From UBA5158 sp963692955 (GTDB lineage: Bacteria > Pseudomonadota > Gammaproteobacteria > DSM-16500), in the NCBI GenBank assembly GCA_963692955.1, contig OY843587.1, positions 930,001 through 994,000 on the forward strand: 64,000 nucleotides of DNA, written 5' to 3'. The notes beneath the pieces are model-generated. The model worked only from the letters and a program-made list of their open reading frames with translations, was not told where the DNA came from and did not search any database. The position numbers and the translations under genes are program-made. Below, one piece after another: positions 53,231 to 61,794 of the stretch (its first letter is position 1; each line of letters begins with the position of its first letter).

Positions 53231-54490
53231 TTAAAAAGAAATTTTTTCTAATTTCTTTTCCACCGCTTTATTTTTCAATCTCACGTAATGCGGTAAACCA
53301 TTTTTATACGGCGGATAATCTTCACCGCGAATGAGAGGGGACAGATAAGCGCGGGCTTTTTCAGTAATGCTAAAGCCATCTTCGCTAATATAATCGCGGG
53401 GTAAACCAATTTCGACGTTCGCAACTTTCTCAAGCACCGCTTCACCTATCGTCCAAGCGTAATCAGGCCCAGGCGATCTAACAATGATAGGCATGACGGC
53501 ATTCTTGCCCGCGAGCGCAAATTCCACCGCGGCTTTGCCTAACGCGTAAGCTTGTTCAACGTCAGTTTTAGAAGCCACGTGGCGTGCGGAACGTTGCAGG
53601 TAATCAGAAATAGCGTAGTGATACTTATAGCCCAAATGATGTTTGATCAAGCGCGATATGACCGGCGCAACGCCGCCTAATTGTTTATGGCCAAACGCGT
53701 CGACTAAACCAGTGTCCGCGATGAAATTGCCGTCTTGATCGCGCAAGCCTTCTGACACGACCACCGCGCAGTGGCCGAATTTTTTAACACAACTCTGCAC
53801 GCGATTTAAAAACGCCGTTTCATCTAAACGGATTTCCGGAAATAAAATAATATGCGGCGCGTCGCCTTCTTCTTCCGCCGCTAAGCCACTGGCGGCGGCG
53901 ATCCAACCGCTGTGACGCCCCATAACTTCCAACACAAATACTTTCGTCGACGTCAAAGCCATCGCCGCTAGATCCAGCGCCGCTTCACGAATCGAAATCG
54001 CGACATATTTCGCGACTGAGCCAAAACCTGGGGAATTATCGGTAAACGGCAAATCATTATCGATGGTTTTAGGAATGCCTATGCAAGTAATCGGATAACC
54101 CAGCATATGACTCATTTGCGACACTTTGTAAGCCGTGTCTTGAGAGTCACCCCCGCCGTTATAAAAAAAATAACGGATATTATGCGCGGAAAAAACTTCG
54201 ACTAAACGCTGGTATTGCGGCCCATGCGTATCTAGCGAGGCAAGCTTATGGCGGCATGACCCAAACGCGCCCGATGGCGTATGGCGCAACGCCGCGATAT
54301 CCTCTGCCGATTCTAAACTCGTATCGATCAAATCTTCCGTCAACGCGCCCATGATGCCGTTACGCGCCGCATAAACCTTGTTGATGACTTCAGGATATAG
54401 CTTCGCCGTTTGGATCACGCCACAAGCGGTAGCATTCATCACCGCCGTCACGCCGCCGGATTGAGCATAGAGCGCATTAGATTTTTGCAT
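53231..54490 (-). CDS. pfp: Pyrophosphate-dependent 6-phosphofructokinase
   Basis: This 419-residue enzyme phosphorylates fructose 6-phosphate reversibly with pyrophosphate. The phosphoryl-donor site reads NGGGDSQDT (111-119), with Asp where ATP enzymes have Gly, and PKTIDND (140-146) has Lys in place of the ATP-type Gly; both indicate the PPi form. GRHSGW and the FPEIRLDE block follow. The ATG at 54490 is preceded by GGGA; the frame extends to 54505. PPi-PFK is common in Legionellales-like bacteria. Confidence 0.93.
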   Translation of the reverse strand: MQKSNALYAQSGGVTAVMNATACGVIQTAKLYPEVINKVYAARNGIMGALTEDLIDTSLESAEDIAALRHTPSGAFGSCRHKLASLDTHGPQYQRLVEVFSAHNIRYFFYNGGGDSQDTAYKVSQMSHMLGYPITCIGIPKTIDNDLPFTDNSPGFGSVAKYVAISIREAALDLAAMALTSTKVFVLEVMGRHSGWIAAASGLAAEEEGDAPHIILFPEIRLDETAFLNRVQSCVKKFGHCAVVVSEGLRDQDGNFIADTGLVDAFGHKQLGGVAPVISRLIKHHLGYKYHYAISDYLQRSARHVASKTDVEQAYALGKAAVEFALAGKNAVMPIIVRSPGPDYAWTIGEAVLEKVANVEIGLPRDYISEDGFSITEKARAYLSPLIRGEDYPPYKNGLPHYVRLKNKAVEKKLEKISF

Positions 54491-54587
54491 GATAAATCCC
54501 AACATTTTAAAATGCTGTGACTATAACGTGATTATTCACTGAAAATCAATGTTAAGAGGGGGTAAAGGGGTAGGAGTGAAAAGGAAA

Positions 54588-54621
54588 CACTCCATATTTA
54601 AGTCGTATTAAATATGGAGTG
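54588..54621. repeat. Perfect 14-bp inverted repeat
   Basis: CACTCCATATTTAA (54588-54601) and TTAAATATGGAGTG (54608-54621) surround a six-base GTCGTA loop. No T run follows on either side, so it is not a standard terminator. It lies between pfp and the UspA-like gene on the same strand and could be a structured RNA or a binding site. Confidence 0.7.
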
Positions 54622-54695
54622 GTGTCGTCCGGTCAACGTCTTGCATCAATAATTCAAGGCTACGGCTGAAACTTTTCATGTGTCACGCCGCTCCA

Positions 54696-55121
54696 TTATA
54701 ATCTAACTAAATTATGTATGCTTTGGATTAACGTTAAGTTAGGTTCTTTTTTCGAAGAAGTCACTTTATGCAGTTTAGAAATATTATCACTGCTAGCTAA
54801 GATGAATTGCGCACCTAACTTGTTAGCCAGTCTCAATACTTCGTTTTTAATTCTGCCCGTGATTAGCCATTGGTCTTTCTTTTCAATTCCTAATTCATTA
54901 CCGATGGAAGTTAAAGACTTCTCAGCTTCATCATAGTACCTTTCAGCTAATAAAACGGTGGAAGGTATATTGAAATAGCAAGTCGGTAGACTTGGAATAA
55001 CATGCACAAGACTTAATTTAATGTTTAAGTCGCTGCGTGCTTCAATAGCGCTTTTGATTTGGGTGATTTCTTCATCTGTTGTCGCGTTCGTAACTAGCAG
55101 TACGTTCTTAGATTCCTTCAT
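54696..55121 (-). CDS. Universal stress protein A-like protein
   Basis: The 141-residue product has the UspA alpha/beta plan: VLLVTNATTD at strand one, KLSLVHVIPS at strand two, and LANKLGAQFILASSDN at strand four. The ATP-binding GxxGx9G(S/T) stretch is not recognisable, so this may be a non-ATP form. I start at the ATG at 55121, eight bases after GGGAG. It is followed by the 14-bp palindrome and neighbours a two-component system. Confidence 0.8.
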   Translation of the reverse strand: MKESKNVLLVTNATTDEEITQIKSAIEARSDLNIKLSLVHVIPSLPTCYFNIPSTVLLAERYYDEAEKSLTSIGNELGIEKKDQWLITGRIKNEVLRLANKLGAQFILASSDNISKLHKVTSSKKEPNLTLIQSIHNLVRL

Positions 55122-55373
55122 GACCATTGCTCCCTATCGCGATTATCCCTATCCTGGCAGTCGAAATTTACTACTCAGTTTCTAACGGGTGGACACCCAT
55201 AATCTCACTATTAGTTGCTAATGAAAATTAGCAAAAACGTTCGAATTGCTCGTGGATGTTCCTCTCATTATACAGGGTTAATACTTAGAAGTTAAGGTCA
55301 TTTTGGTCATAGATTATACGTCTAATTCGTATCTGACTGAAAATACTGCAAAAAATACATACACTTTGTGCCA

Positions 55374-56006
55374 TTATTCTTCATTTGCTGTCTCTTGTAC
55401 ACTATTCGTCAGGACCAATTTTACTAACTCGGGAACGGACTTGACGCCCATTTTTTTCATGACGCTGGCGCGATGCGCTTCGACAGTTTTTAGCGAGATA
55501 TTTAGCTCCGCGGAAATCACTTTATTTTGCTTACCGGCAACAATCCCTTGTAATACTTGGACTTCGCGGTGGGAAAGTAGGGCGAATTTCGCTTCGGCTT
55601 GAGCGCTTTCTTCTTGTTTTTCACGATTGGCTTTGTCGATACGTAGCGCTTTATTAATACTTTCTAATAAAACTTGGTCATTGAAAGGTTTGGTTAAAAA
55701 ATCGATGGCGCCGGCTTTCATGACGCGTACCGCTAAGGGTACATCCCCATGGCCGCTGATAAAAACGATAGGCAGCGCGGGTGACCCTAATTCATTTAAT
55801 TTGGTTTGGAGCTCAGGGCCGCTCATGCCAGGCATACGCACATCCAAGAGCAGGCAGCCAGGTTGTTGGGCATCGTAATTGTCGAGGAAATCTTGGGCGC
55901 GCGTGTAGGTTTTGGCTTTTAAACCTACTGATTCAATCACCCAGGACAATGATTCCACCATTGCTTGATCATCATCGACCACGTATACGATTTGTTCCAT
56001 TGGCAT
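55374..56006 (-). CDS. FixJ-family response regulator
   Basis: The 210-residue regulator has an N-terminal receiver (1-125) with acidic Asp11-Asp12, phospho-acceptor Asp55 in LLLDVRMPG and the conserved lysine in LTKPF, then a LuxR/FixJ-type helix-turn-helix (about 140-200) with ISLKTVEAHRASVMKKM. It lies eight bases after the sensor kinase gene, with AGGAG five bases before its ATG, so the two form an operon and very likely a cognate pair. Target genes are unknown. Confidence 0.93.
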   Translation of the reverse strand: MPMEQIVYVVDDDQAMVESLSWVIESVGLKAKTYTRAQDFLDNYDAQQPGCLLLDVRMPGMSGPELQTKLNELGSPALPIVFISGHGDVPLAVRVMKAGAIDFLTKPFNDQVLLESINKALRIDKANREKQEESAQAEAKFALLSHREVQVLQGIVAGKQNKVISAELNISLKTVEAHRASVMKKMGVKSVPELVKLVLTNSVQETANEE

Positions 56007-56014
56007 AAGTTCTC

Positions 56015-57592
56015 CTAGACAACAGGTAATGTAAATCTAATCCAGCTATGGTTATTGGTATTGGGATTAATAGTGAATTGGCCGCCGTGCGCTTCGATGA
56101 TCGAACGGCAAATCGCTAGTCCCATACCACGCCCATGTGCTTTGGTGGTAAAAAACGGTTTAAACACCTTGCTGATGATTTCCTTTGAAAAGCCCGGCCC
56201 CGTATCGCTTACTGTAATTTCAATGGCGGTTTTGTCAATCGGTTTCGTCTGAATATGGATGCGGCGGTCGCGGTGGGCGATTTCTTTCATCGCTTCGATG
56301 GCGTTTTGCATCAAATTTAAAATAACTTGCTGCACTTGTATTTTATCCGCGGAGACCAGCGGCAGGTCGCGGGCTAAATCAAAATCTATTTTCGTTTTCG
56401 ACGCGTTTAAATCGGTGCGCAGGAAGCTCGCGGTTTCGCGCATGATGCTATTCATCGCGCAGGCGGTTTTGATTAACTGGCCTTTGCAAAAGAAATTTTT
56501 CAGGCGGTGCACGACTTCGCCGGCGCGTTCGGCTTGCGCCACGGCTTTTTGCATTATTTCGGTGAGTTGCGCGGGATCTTGGCCTTTTTCTAAATAACGT
56601 ACGCAACCGCGCGTGTAGTTCACGATCGCCGCCAAGGGTTGGCTAATTTCATGCGCCATGCCGGACGCCATTTCTTCCATCGAGCTTAGGCGGAAGACAT
56701 GCGCTAATTGCTGACCGCGCAGGCGCGCTTTTTTATCGAGGACGCGCTCGGTGACGTCGCGTGATTCGGATTGAATTTCGCGGATATAACCTTTCTCTTC
56801 GTCACGGATGATACGTAAATTGCTTTCAAACCAGCGGTAATCACCTTCTTTGCGGCGCATTCGATAAGTGACGGAGTTGTGGCTATTGTGTTGTTTGCGG
56901 CGGTTAAAGGCTTTGCGCACTTTCGCTAAATCATCGTTGTGCACTAATTTAAAAATATTAGCGCCGACTAATTCTTCAGGTTTATAGCCTAGCCAGGTTT
57001 TGCTGGATAACGACGTATAAATGTAAGTGCCATCTATGCTGTGACGCGCGACAATGTCGGTGGCGTTTTCCGCTAGTAAATGAAAACGGTATTCGCTCTC
57101 GCGCAGGTTTTTTTCTAATTGTTCTTGCGTGATGAGGTTTTTAATTAATAAGCTTTGGCTAACATATAATGACGCGCGCTCGGTCAGCGCTTCTTGCGTG
57201 ATTTTCTCGACGCTGTTGCGCGCTGCTAAAATTTCAGTTTTATAAGCGGAAATTTGTTGGTGGGTGACCAGCGCTAAGGGTTTGGCTGGCGCCGGTTGAT
57301 TGATGAGAGTGACGCAAGTTTTACAAAAGCCTTTCGTGCCATTCTTGCGGACGAAGGCGGTCTCTTCCGACCATTTTTTTTGTTGTGGCAATAATTCTTG
57401 AATGATTTTCACCAATGGCTGACTGTGCGAATAAATGAAATTGAGCGAACGGCCTAAGACTTCTTTTTTTGAATAGCCGAACAAGCTGGTCGCGTTTTGG
57501 TTCCAGTCAACAATGCGGCCACTTTTATCTAGGATAACCGCGCTATCCATGATCGCTTCAAACAGCGCGTGCACAGAATCGTTATTGGTCAT
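56015..57592 (-). CDS. Cytosolic PAS sensor histidine kinase (FixL-like)
   Basis: The 525-residue kinase has two PAS domains (about 1-110 and 165-285), no membrane segment, then HisKA with the phospho-acceptor His314 in AHEISQPLAAIVNY, and a HATPase domain with NLMQNAIEAM, DTGPGF and GRGMGLAIC. This is the FixL-type architecture, but I cannot identify a heme-binding histidine, so oxygen sensing is unproven. The ATG at 57592 (AAGG upstream) is preferred to one at 57628. It pairs with the FixJ-type regulator. Confidence 0.92.
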   Translation of the reverse strand: MTNNDSVHALFEAIMDSAVILDKSGRIVDWNQNATSLFGYSKKEVLGRSLNFIYSHSQPLVKIIQELLPQQKKWSEETAFVRKNGTKGFCKTCVTLINQPAPAKPLALVTHQQISAYKTEILAARNSVEKITQEALTERASLYVSQSLLIKNLITQEQLEKNLRESEYRFHLLAENATDIVARHSIDGTYIYTSLSSKTWLGYKPEELVGANIFKLVHNDDLAKVRKAFNRRKQHNSHNSVTYRMRRKEGDYRWFESNLRIIRDEEKGYIREIQSESRDVTERVLDKKARLRGQQLAHVFRLSSMEEMASGMAHEISQPLAAIVNYTRGCVRYLEKGQDPAQLTEIMQKAVAQAERAGEVVHRLKNFFCKGQLIKTACAMNSIMRETASFLRTDLNASKTKIDFDLARDLPLVSADKIQVQQVILNLMQNAIEAMKEIAHRDRRIHIQTKPIDKTAIEITVSDTGPGFSKEIISKVFKPFFTTKAHGRGMGLAICRSIIEAHGGQFTINPNTNNHSWIRFTLPVV

Positions 57593-57720
57593 GTTCGCCT
57601 TTCCCTGGCTACCCCTTTTTAAGGACACATAGCCAATATATTTAAGAGACTTATATTTGACTCACGGTATAATAGCACAATCTAAGAATAGCTTGGAAAG
57701 CAATTAGAACAGAGGATTTT

Positions 57721-59082
57721 ATGCGCATTCATATTTTGGGAATTTGTGGCACATTCATGGCCGGAATCGCCGTGCTTGCCAAACAAAGCGGACACGATGT
57801 GTCAGGCTCTGACTTAAATGTCTATCCCCCTATGAGTACCCAGCTGCAAGCGCAAAACATAACTTTAATGAATGGCTTCGAGCCTTCCCACATTGATGAT
57901 TCAATCGACTGCGTCATCGTCGGTAATGTCGTTAGTCGCGGCAATCCATTGATGGAATATATTTTAGAGAAGAAAATCCCTTATATTTCAGGCCCACAAT
58001 GGCTTGCGGAGAATATTTTGCAGCAACGTTGGGTATTGGCAGTAGCGGGCACGCATGGCAAAACAACGACTACGAGTATGCTGACTTGGATTTTAGAATT
58101 CGCCGGATTGAAGCCCAGCTTCTTAGTCGGGGGCGTGCCCGAAAATTTTGGCGTGTCGGCGCGCGTGACCAATGGCAAATTTTTTGTGATCGAAGCGGAT
58201 GAGTATGACAGTGCTTTTTTTGACAAGCGGTCAAAGTTTATTCATTACCATCCTAAAACTTTAATCATGAATAATCTTGAATTCGATCATGCCGACATTT
58301 TCGCTGATCTTGCTGCGATCAAGCAGCAATTTCATTATCTGGTGCGTACCGTGCCCGGTAATGGTATGCTGGTAAAAAAAGCTAATGATGATAATTTGAG
58401 TGATGTGTTAACAAAAGGATGTTGGACACCGGTGTCTACCTTTGGTGCAGAAGGACAGTGGCAAGGGATAAGTAAACAAGCAGACAGCGGTGTGTTTGAA
58501 GTGCGTGATGGTGATACTACGGTTGGCACGGTGCAATGGGGTTTACTCGGCACACACAATATTGAAAATGCGTTGGCGGCGCTTGCGGCGGCCAAGCACG
58601 CCGGGGTGAACCCGCAAGTCGCGGTGGAAGCATTGTCACAATTTAAAAACGTGAAACGCCGCATGGAAATTAAGGGCAGTGCCGGTGGCGTGACATTATA
58701 TGACGACTTCGCGCACCATCCCACGGCGATCGCGACCACACTCGCGGGATTGCGCGCGAAAGTCGGCAAGCAAGCGCGTATCATCGCCGTGTTAGAATTT
58801 GGGTCTTACACGATGCGCACCGGTGTGCATAAGAATGCGCTGCAAACCGCTTTTAATAACGCGGATATGGTGGTGTGCAAACGTCCCGACGGCAATGATT
58901 GGGGCTTGGCAGAGGTATTAAAAAAATTGACGCAGCCACACGCGCTTTACGATAACGTTGATGCGCTCGTCGCCGGGTTAAGCAAACAATTGCAGCCTAA
59001 CGACCATGTCATCGTCATGAGTAACTCTGGCTTTGGCGGTATTCATGAAAAAATCTTGAAGTCGATGGCGGTCACAGCGTAA
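57721..59082 (+). CDS. mpl: UDP-N-acetylmuramate:tripeptide ligase Mpl
   Basis: Mpl (453 residues) attaches recycled L-Ala-gamma-D-Glu-meso-DAP to UDP-MurNAc in peptidoglycan recycling. The N-terminus MRIHILGICGTFMAGIAVLAK, the ATP loop AGTHGKTTTTSML, the EADEYDSAFFDKRSKF block and DDFAHHPTAI are Mpl-type. AGAGG lies before the ATG. A TATAAT at 57668-57673 may be its -10, without a clear -35. It is followed at 15 bases by a small membrane peptide gene. Confidence 0.97.
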   Translation: MRIHILGICGTFMAGIAVLAKQSGHDVSGSDLNVYPPMSTQLQAQNITLMNGFEPSHIDDSIDCVIVGNVVSRGNPLMEYILEKKIPYISGPQWLAENILQQRWVLAVAGTHGKTTTTSMLTWILEFAGLKPSFLVGGVPENFGVSARVTNGKFFVIEADEYDSAFFDKRSKFIHYHPKTLIMNNLEFDHADIFADLAAIKQQFHYLVRTVPGNGMLVKKANDDNLSDVLTKGCWTPVSTFGAEGQWQGISKQADSGVFEVRDGDTTVGTVQWGLLGTHNIENALAALAAAKHAGVNPQVAVEALSQFKNVKRRMEIKGSAGGVTLYDDFAHHPTAIATTLAGLRAKVGKQARIIAVLEFGSYTMRTGVHKNALQTAFNNADMVVCKRPDGNDWGLAEVLKKLTQPHALYDNVDALVAGLSKQLQPNDHVIVMSNSGFGGIHEKILKSMAVTA

Positions 59083-59097
59083 TAGTAGGAGAACATA

Positions 59098-59214
59098 ATG
59101 CATAACGATAAAGAGCAAACTCCCATGCAATTTACCCGCCAAGGTGCTTGGCTGGGTTTTGTTTCTTACTTAATTGTCGCGGGCATTCTTGCCGCTGTTT
59201 TCATTCTAAAATAG
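59098..59214 (+). CDS. 38-residue single-span membrane peptide
   Basis: The frame begins at an ATG with a strong AGGAGAACATA site and encodes a polar start (MHNDKEQTPMQFTRQ) followed by one membrane helix (about 17-37, LGFVSYLIVAGILAAVFIL). It lies between mpl and apaG on the same strand with short gaps of 15 and 29 bases, and is likely part of their transcript. I recognise no family. Quality of the ribosome site and the clean helix argue for a real gene. Confidence 0.68.
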   Translation: MHNDKEQTPMQFTRQGAWLGFVSYLIVAGILAAVFILK

Positions 59215-59243
59215 TTTTTTTAAAAATAGGTTCTAGGGTCATC

Positions 59244-59660
59244 ATGAAAGAAGTTCAAATAGAAAAAGCAGTCGTCATTAACGTTTCGACTAAAACACAA
59301 TACCTAGCCGATGAATCCGCGCCTGAGAACCACCGTTTTATTTGGTCTTATGAAATTACGATAGACAATCAAAGTGAAGACATTATTCAATTGTTAAACC
59401 GTTACTGGCGTATCACCGATATGAGCAGTAAGGTCGAAGAAGTGCGGGGCCCGGGCGTCATTGGATTGCAGCCTTTAATTAAACCAGGAAAAAAATTTAC
59501 GTACAGCAGTTTTTGTCAGCTTACCTCTCCGCAAGGCACGATGGAGGGTCATTTCGAGATGCAGAATTTGAATGATGAATCTTTTCATGTTCAAATTCCC
59601 AAGTTTGTTCTCACTTGTCCGTCCTCAAGCGCTAACACTTACCGCTCGCGTTTGCATTAA
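59244..59660 (+). CDS. apaG: ApaG-domain protein
   Basis: ApaG (138 residues; E. coli 125) is a small fibronectin-III-like fold. YLADESAPENHRFIWSYEI, the LLNRYWRITD strand, and GPGVIGLQPLIKPG are the family blocks. Its role is unclear (linked to cobalt resistance and Mg homeostasis; related to the F-box protein FBXO3 domain). The frame is open upstream but the ATG at 59244 gives the expected N-terminus. Confidence 0.92.
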   Translation: MKEVQIEKAVVINVSTKTQYLADESAPENHRFIWSYEITIDNQSEDIIQLLNRYWRITDMSSKVEEVRGPGVIGLQPLIKPGKKFTYSSFCQLTSPQGTMEGHFEMQNLNDESFHVQIPKFVLTCPSSSANTYRSRLH

Positions 59661-59678
59661 TCACTGTGAGAAAAGATT

Positions 59679-61787
59679 ATGAACCCGCGTCTTAGCTATT
59701 CGCTTAAGTATTTTCCCGTTCCACCCGATGAAAAAAACGCTGACAATATTCCCTATGCAATCGATGCGGGCCATCAAACGCCGTACGATGATTTACACGC
59801 CGCCGCCGCTCGCGGTGACATCGTTGCGATGCAAGCTATTTTGCGCCAAAATCCCGAAGCGCTAAACCGCTTTCATTCTCTGCATGGCACGACGCCGCTG
59901 TGTTGGGCGATCATGGCCGAAGAGGAAAGCGCGATGAATTTGCTGCTCGAATACTTCGCGGATGTGCTGCTCACGCCATTGCCGTTTATTAATTATCAGC
60001 CGCTGCATTTTTTAGATTTAACGGAAGAATACTCGCGGAGTGAAGTGATTGATAAACTCTTCGCGACGATAGATACTGCGATTAAAGATGCTTGCATACA
60101 TGCCGACAAATTACCGCCTGCTAAAGTCGTTAATTTACTGCAAACTACTTTATTACTGTTGCGGCATGAATATTATAGCTTTACGGGCGAAATTGAAAAT
60201 CGCATTTTAGTCTTGAAGGGAATTTTAGATAACTGCATAGCGCCGGTGGAATTGAAAACTATCTATAAAATTTCCATCTTGCACCTTCAACAGATGGTTT
60301 ATGACGAGTTAGTTGAGACTACGCCTAATTTAATGTCGCAAGCGATCGCTGATCTAGCGTTGCTATTGCGAGAAGAATTGGAACGCGAGCTGGCAAAAAT
60401 TCCGCACACGTTAAGATGCGAAGATTTAAGTATGGAGCTCGTTTTGTATGCGAGTTCATTGAGGGAAGCCGTCGTCACGCACGATAATTTCATCTTGCTA
60501 TGTTATAGCATCGCGGATCAATTAGCGCTGGGTGGTTCGTTACACTTGCGCGCCGCCATTCACTTGCAAAAGGCTCTACACTATTGTGAGCTGGAAACTT
60601 ATCCCACGAAAGATGTGAATTGCATGATTGAAGTGCGCCAAGCGTTATTCATTTTGAAAGACATAGATTTTAAAAACTTATCGCTCGCCGAGTTATTGTT
60701 CGACGCCGCGTTGCAAATAGCGGCCAACACCGACACGGATAATACTCCCGTCTTATTTGAGATGCTCGCTTTAGTACCGCCATTATCACCAAAAAATAGT
60801 CTTACTAATCGCGCCATTATCGCTTATAAATTACTGAATGCTAATTTGCAGTCTGAGTTCAACCAAAGCAATCGCGTTTTCCAGCTTTTATCTGAAGTAG
60901 GGACGCTACAATTCAATGACACGCGCGCCTGCAATTTGAAACAGCGCTTTCATATGACGTATGTGGAAGATACTATAAAAGCGATCACCAATACCGAGTT
61001 GCGCCGTCTGCCAACACAGCCGAAATTGTCATTAGATATTCTCAGAAACAGTGTTTACATCGTTACAAATTATATCGCCGCTACCGAAGATCCGCAATTA
61101 GTGGGCAATCTTCATAACATTATTTATGATTTTTCCGAGGAATTTTATCAGCGCATTCTAAAACATGGTGATATCGTTTTACCGCTTAAACCATTGTTCG
61201 AGGATTTTTTCGTTAACGTTATTACTATTACTAATAATCTGTATCTTAAAGCCGCTTATGCATATTTTCATATTAAAATGTCGAACACGGGTTATGCTAT
61301 GCAGCTTTACCAAAAAGTTTTAGTCGAGGCGCTAGCGTCCAATTGGGATTTTTTTCATGAGGTTTTATCGATTATGCATAAAGTGACGCGTGCTGTGTGT
61401 GGCGATGAAGCGCTGGCAAACTCATTTAATGTCTTGAGTTTTACATCTAAACCATTACTAAGAGAATTATCTCTGCAGACACTAGGAGCTTTTAAACAGG
61501 GTTATGTCAACACACTGCGTCTCCCTAATCACTATGCTTGGTTGGCAGAGCTTTATGGCCACGTCGCTAGTAAAATCATAAACGAGCATGAAAAAAATTC
61601 TTCTTGCTCAACCATATTATTGAACGAGTTCAAATTGGCAATCGACGCGCTTAAACCACCGGCCATCTCCACCAGATTGCAATCACACGGCATGTTCGCT
61701 AACCCAGACGCGCGCCAAACTTCAGCGGAACCAATGGATGGTCTTGCCAATACAATCGCAGGAACGCGTTTAGCAGTGAGGTTGTAA
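59679..61787 (+). CDS. Ankyrin-type repeat protein, first of a tandem pair
   Basis: Residues about 36-115 contain two to three ankyrin-like repeats: DLHAAAARGDIVAMQAILRQ, then GTTPLCWAIMAEEESAMNLL, then QPLHFLDL. The remaining 580 residues are helical without known domain. Ankyrin proteins bind partner proteins and are abundant among effectors of Legionella and Coxiella. No signal peptide or membrane segment is seen. It starts 18 bases after apaG and is followed by a paralogue with the same layout. Confidence 0.75.
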   Translation: MNPRLSYSLKYFPVPPDEKNADNIPYAIDAGHQTPYDDLHAAAARGDIVAMQAILRQNPEALNRFHSLHGTTPLCWAIMAEEESAMNLLLEYFADVLLTPLPFINYQPLHFLDLTEEYSRSEVIDKLFATIDTAIKDACIHADKLPPAKVVNLLQTTLLLLRHEYYSFTGEIENRILVLKGILDNCIAPVELKTIYKISILHLQQMVYDELVETTPNLMSQAIADLALLLREELERELAKIPHTLRCEDLSMELVLYASSLREAVVTHDNFILLCYSIADQLALGGSLHLRAAIHLQKALHYCELETYPTKDVNCMIEVRQALFILKDIDFKNLSLAELLFDAALQIAANTDTDNTPVLFEMLALVPPLSPKNSLTNRAIIAYKLLNANLQSEFNQSNRVFQLLSEVGTLQFNDTRACNLKQRFHMTYVEDTIKAITNTELRRLPTQPKLSLDILRNSVYIVTNYIAATEDPQLVGNLHNIIYDFSEEFYQRILKHGDIVLPLKPLFEDFFVNVITITNNLYLKAAYAYFHIKMSNTGYAMQLYQKVLVEALASNWDFFHEVLSIMHKVTRAVCGDEALANSFNVLSFTSKPLLRELSLQTLGAFKQGYVNTLRLPNHYAWLAELYGHVASKIINEHEKNSSCSTILLNEFKLAIDALKPPAISTRLQSHGMFANPDARQTSAEPMDGLANTIAGTRLAVRL

Positions 61788-61794
61788 TTTTTTT

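Noticed and set aside
56015..57592. Naming the kinase FixL as an oxygen sensor
   Set aside because: I could not identify the heme-binding histidine in either PAS domain, so only the architecture is supported.
57657..57673. TTGACT and TATAAT upstream of mpl as one promoter
   Set aside because: The two hexamers are only five bases apart, so they cannot serve as -35 and -10 of one sigma-70 promoter; the TATAAT alone may still be a -10.
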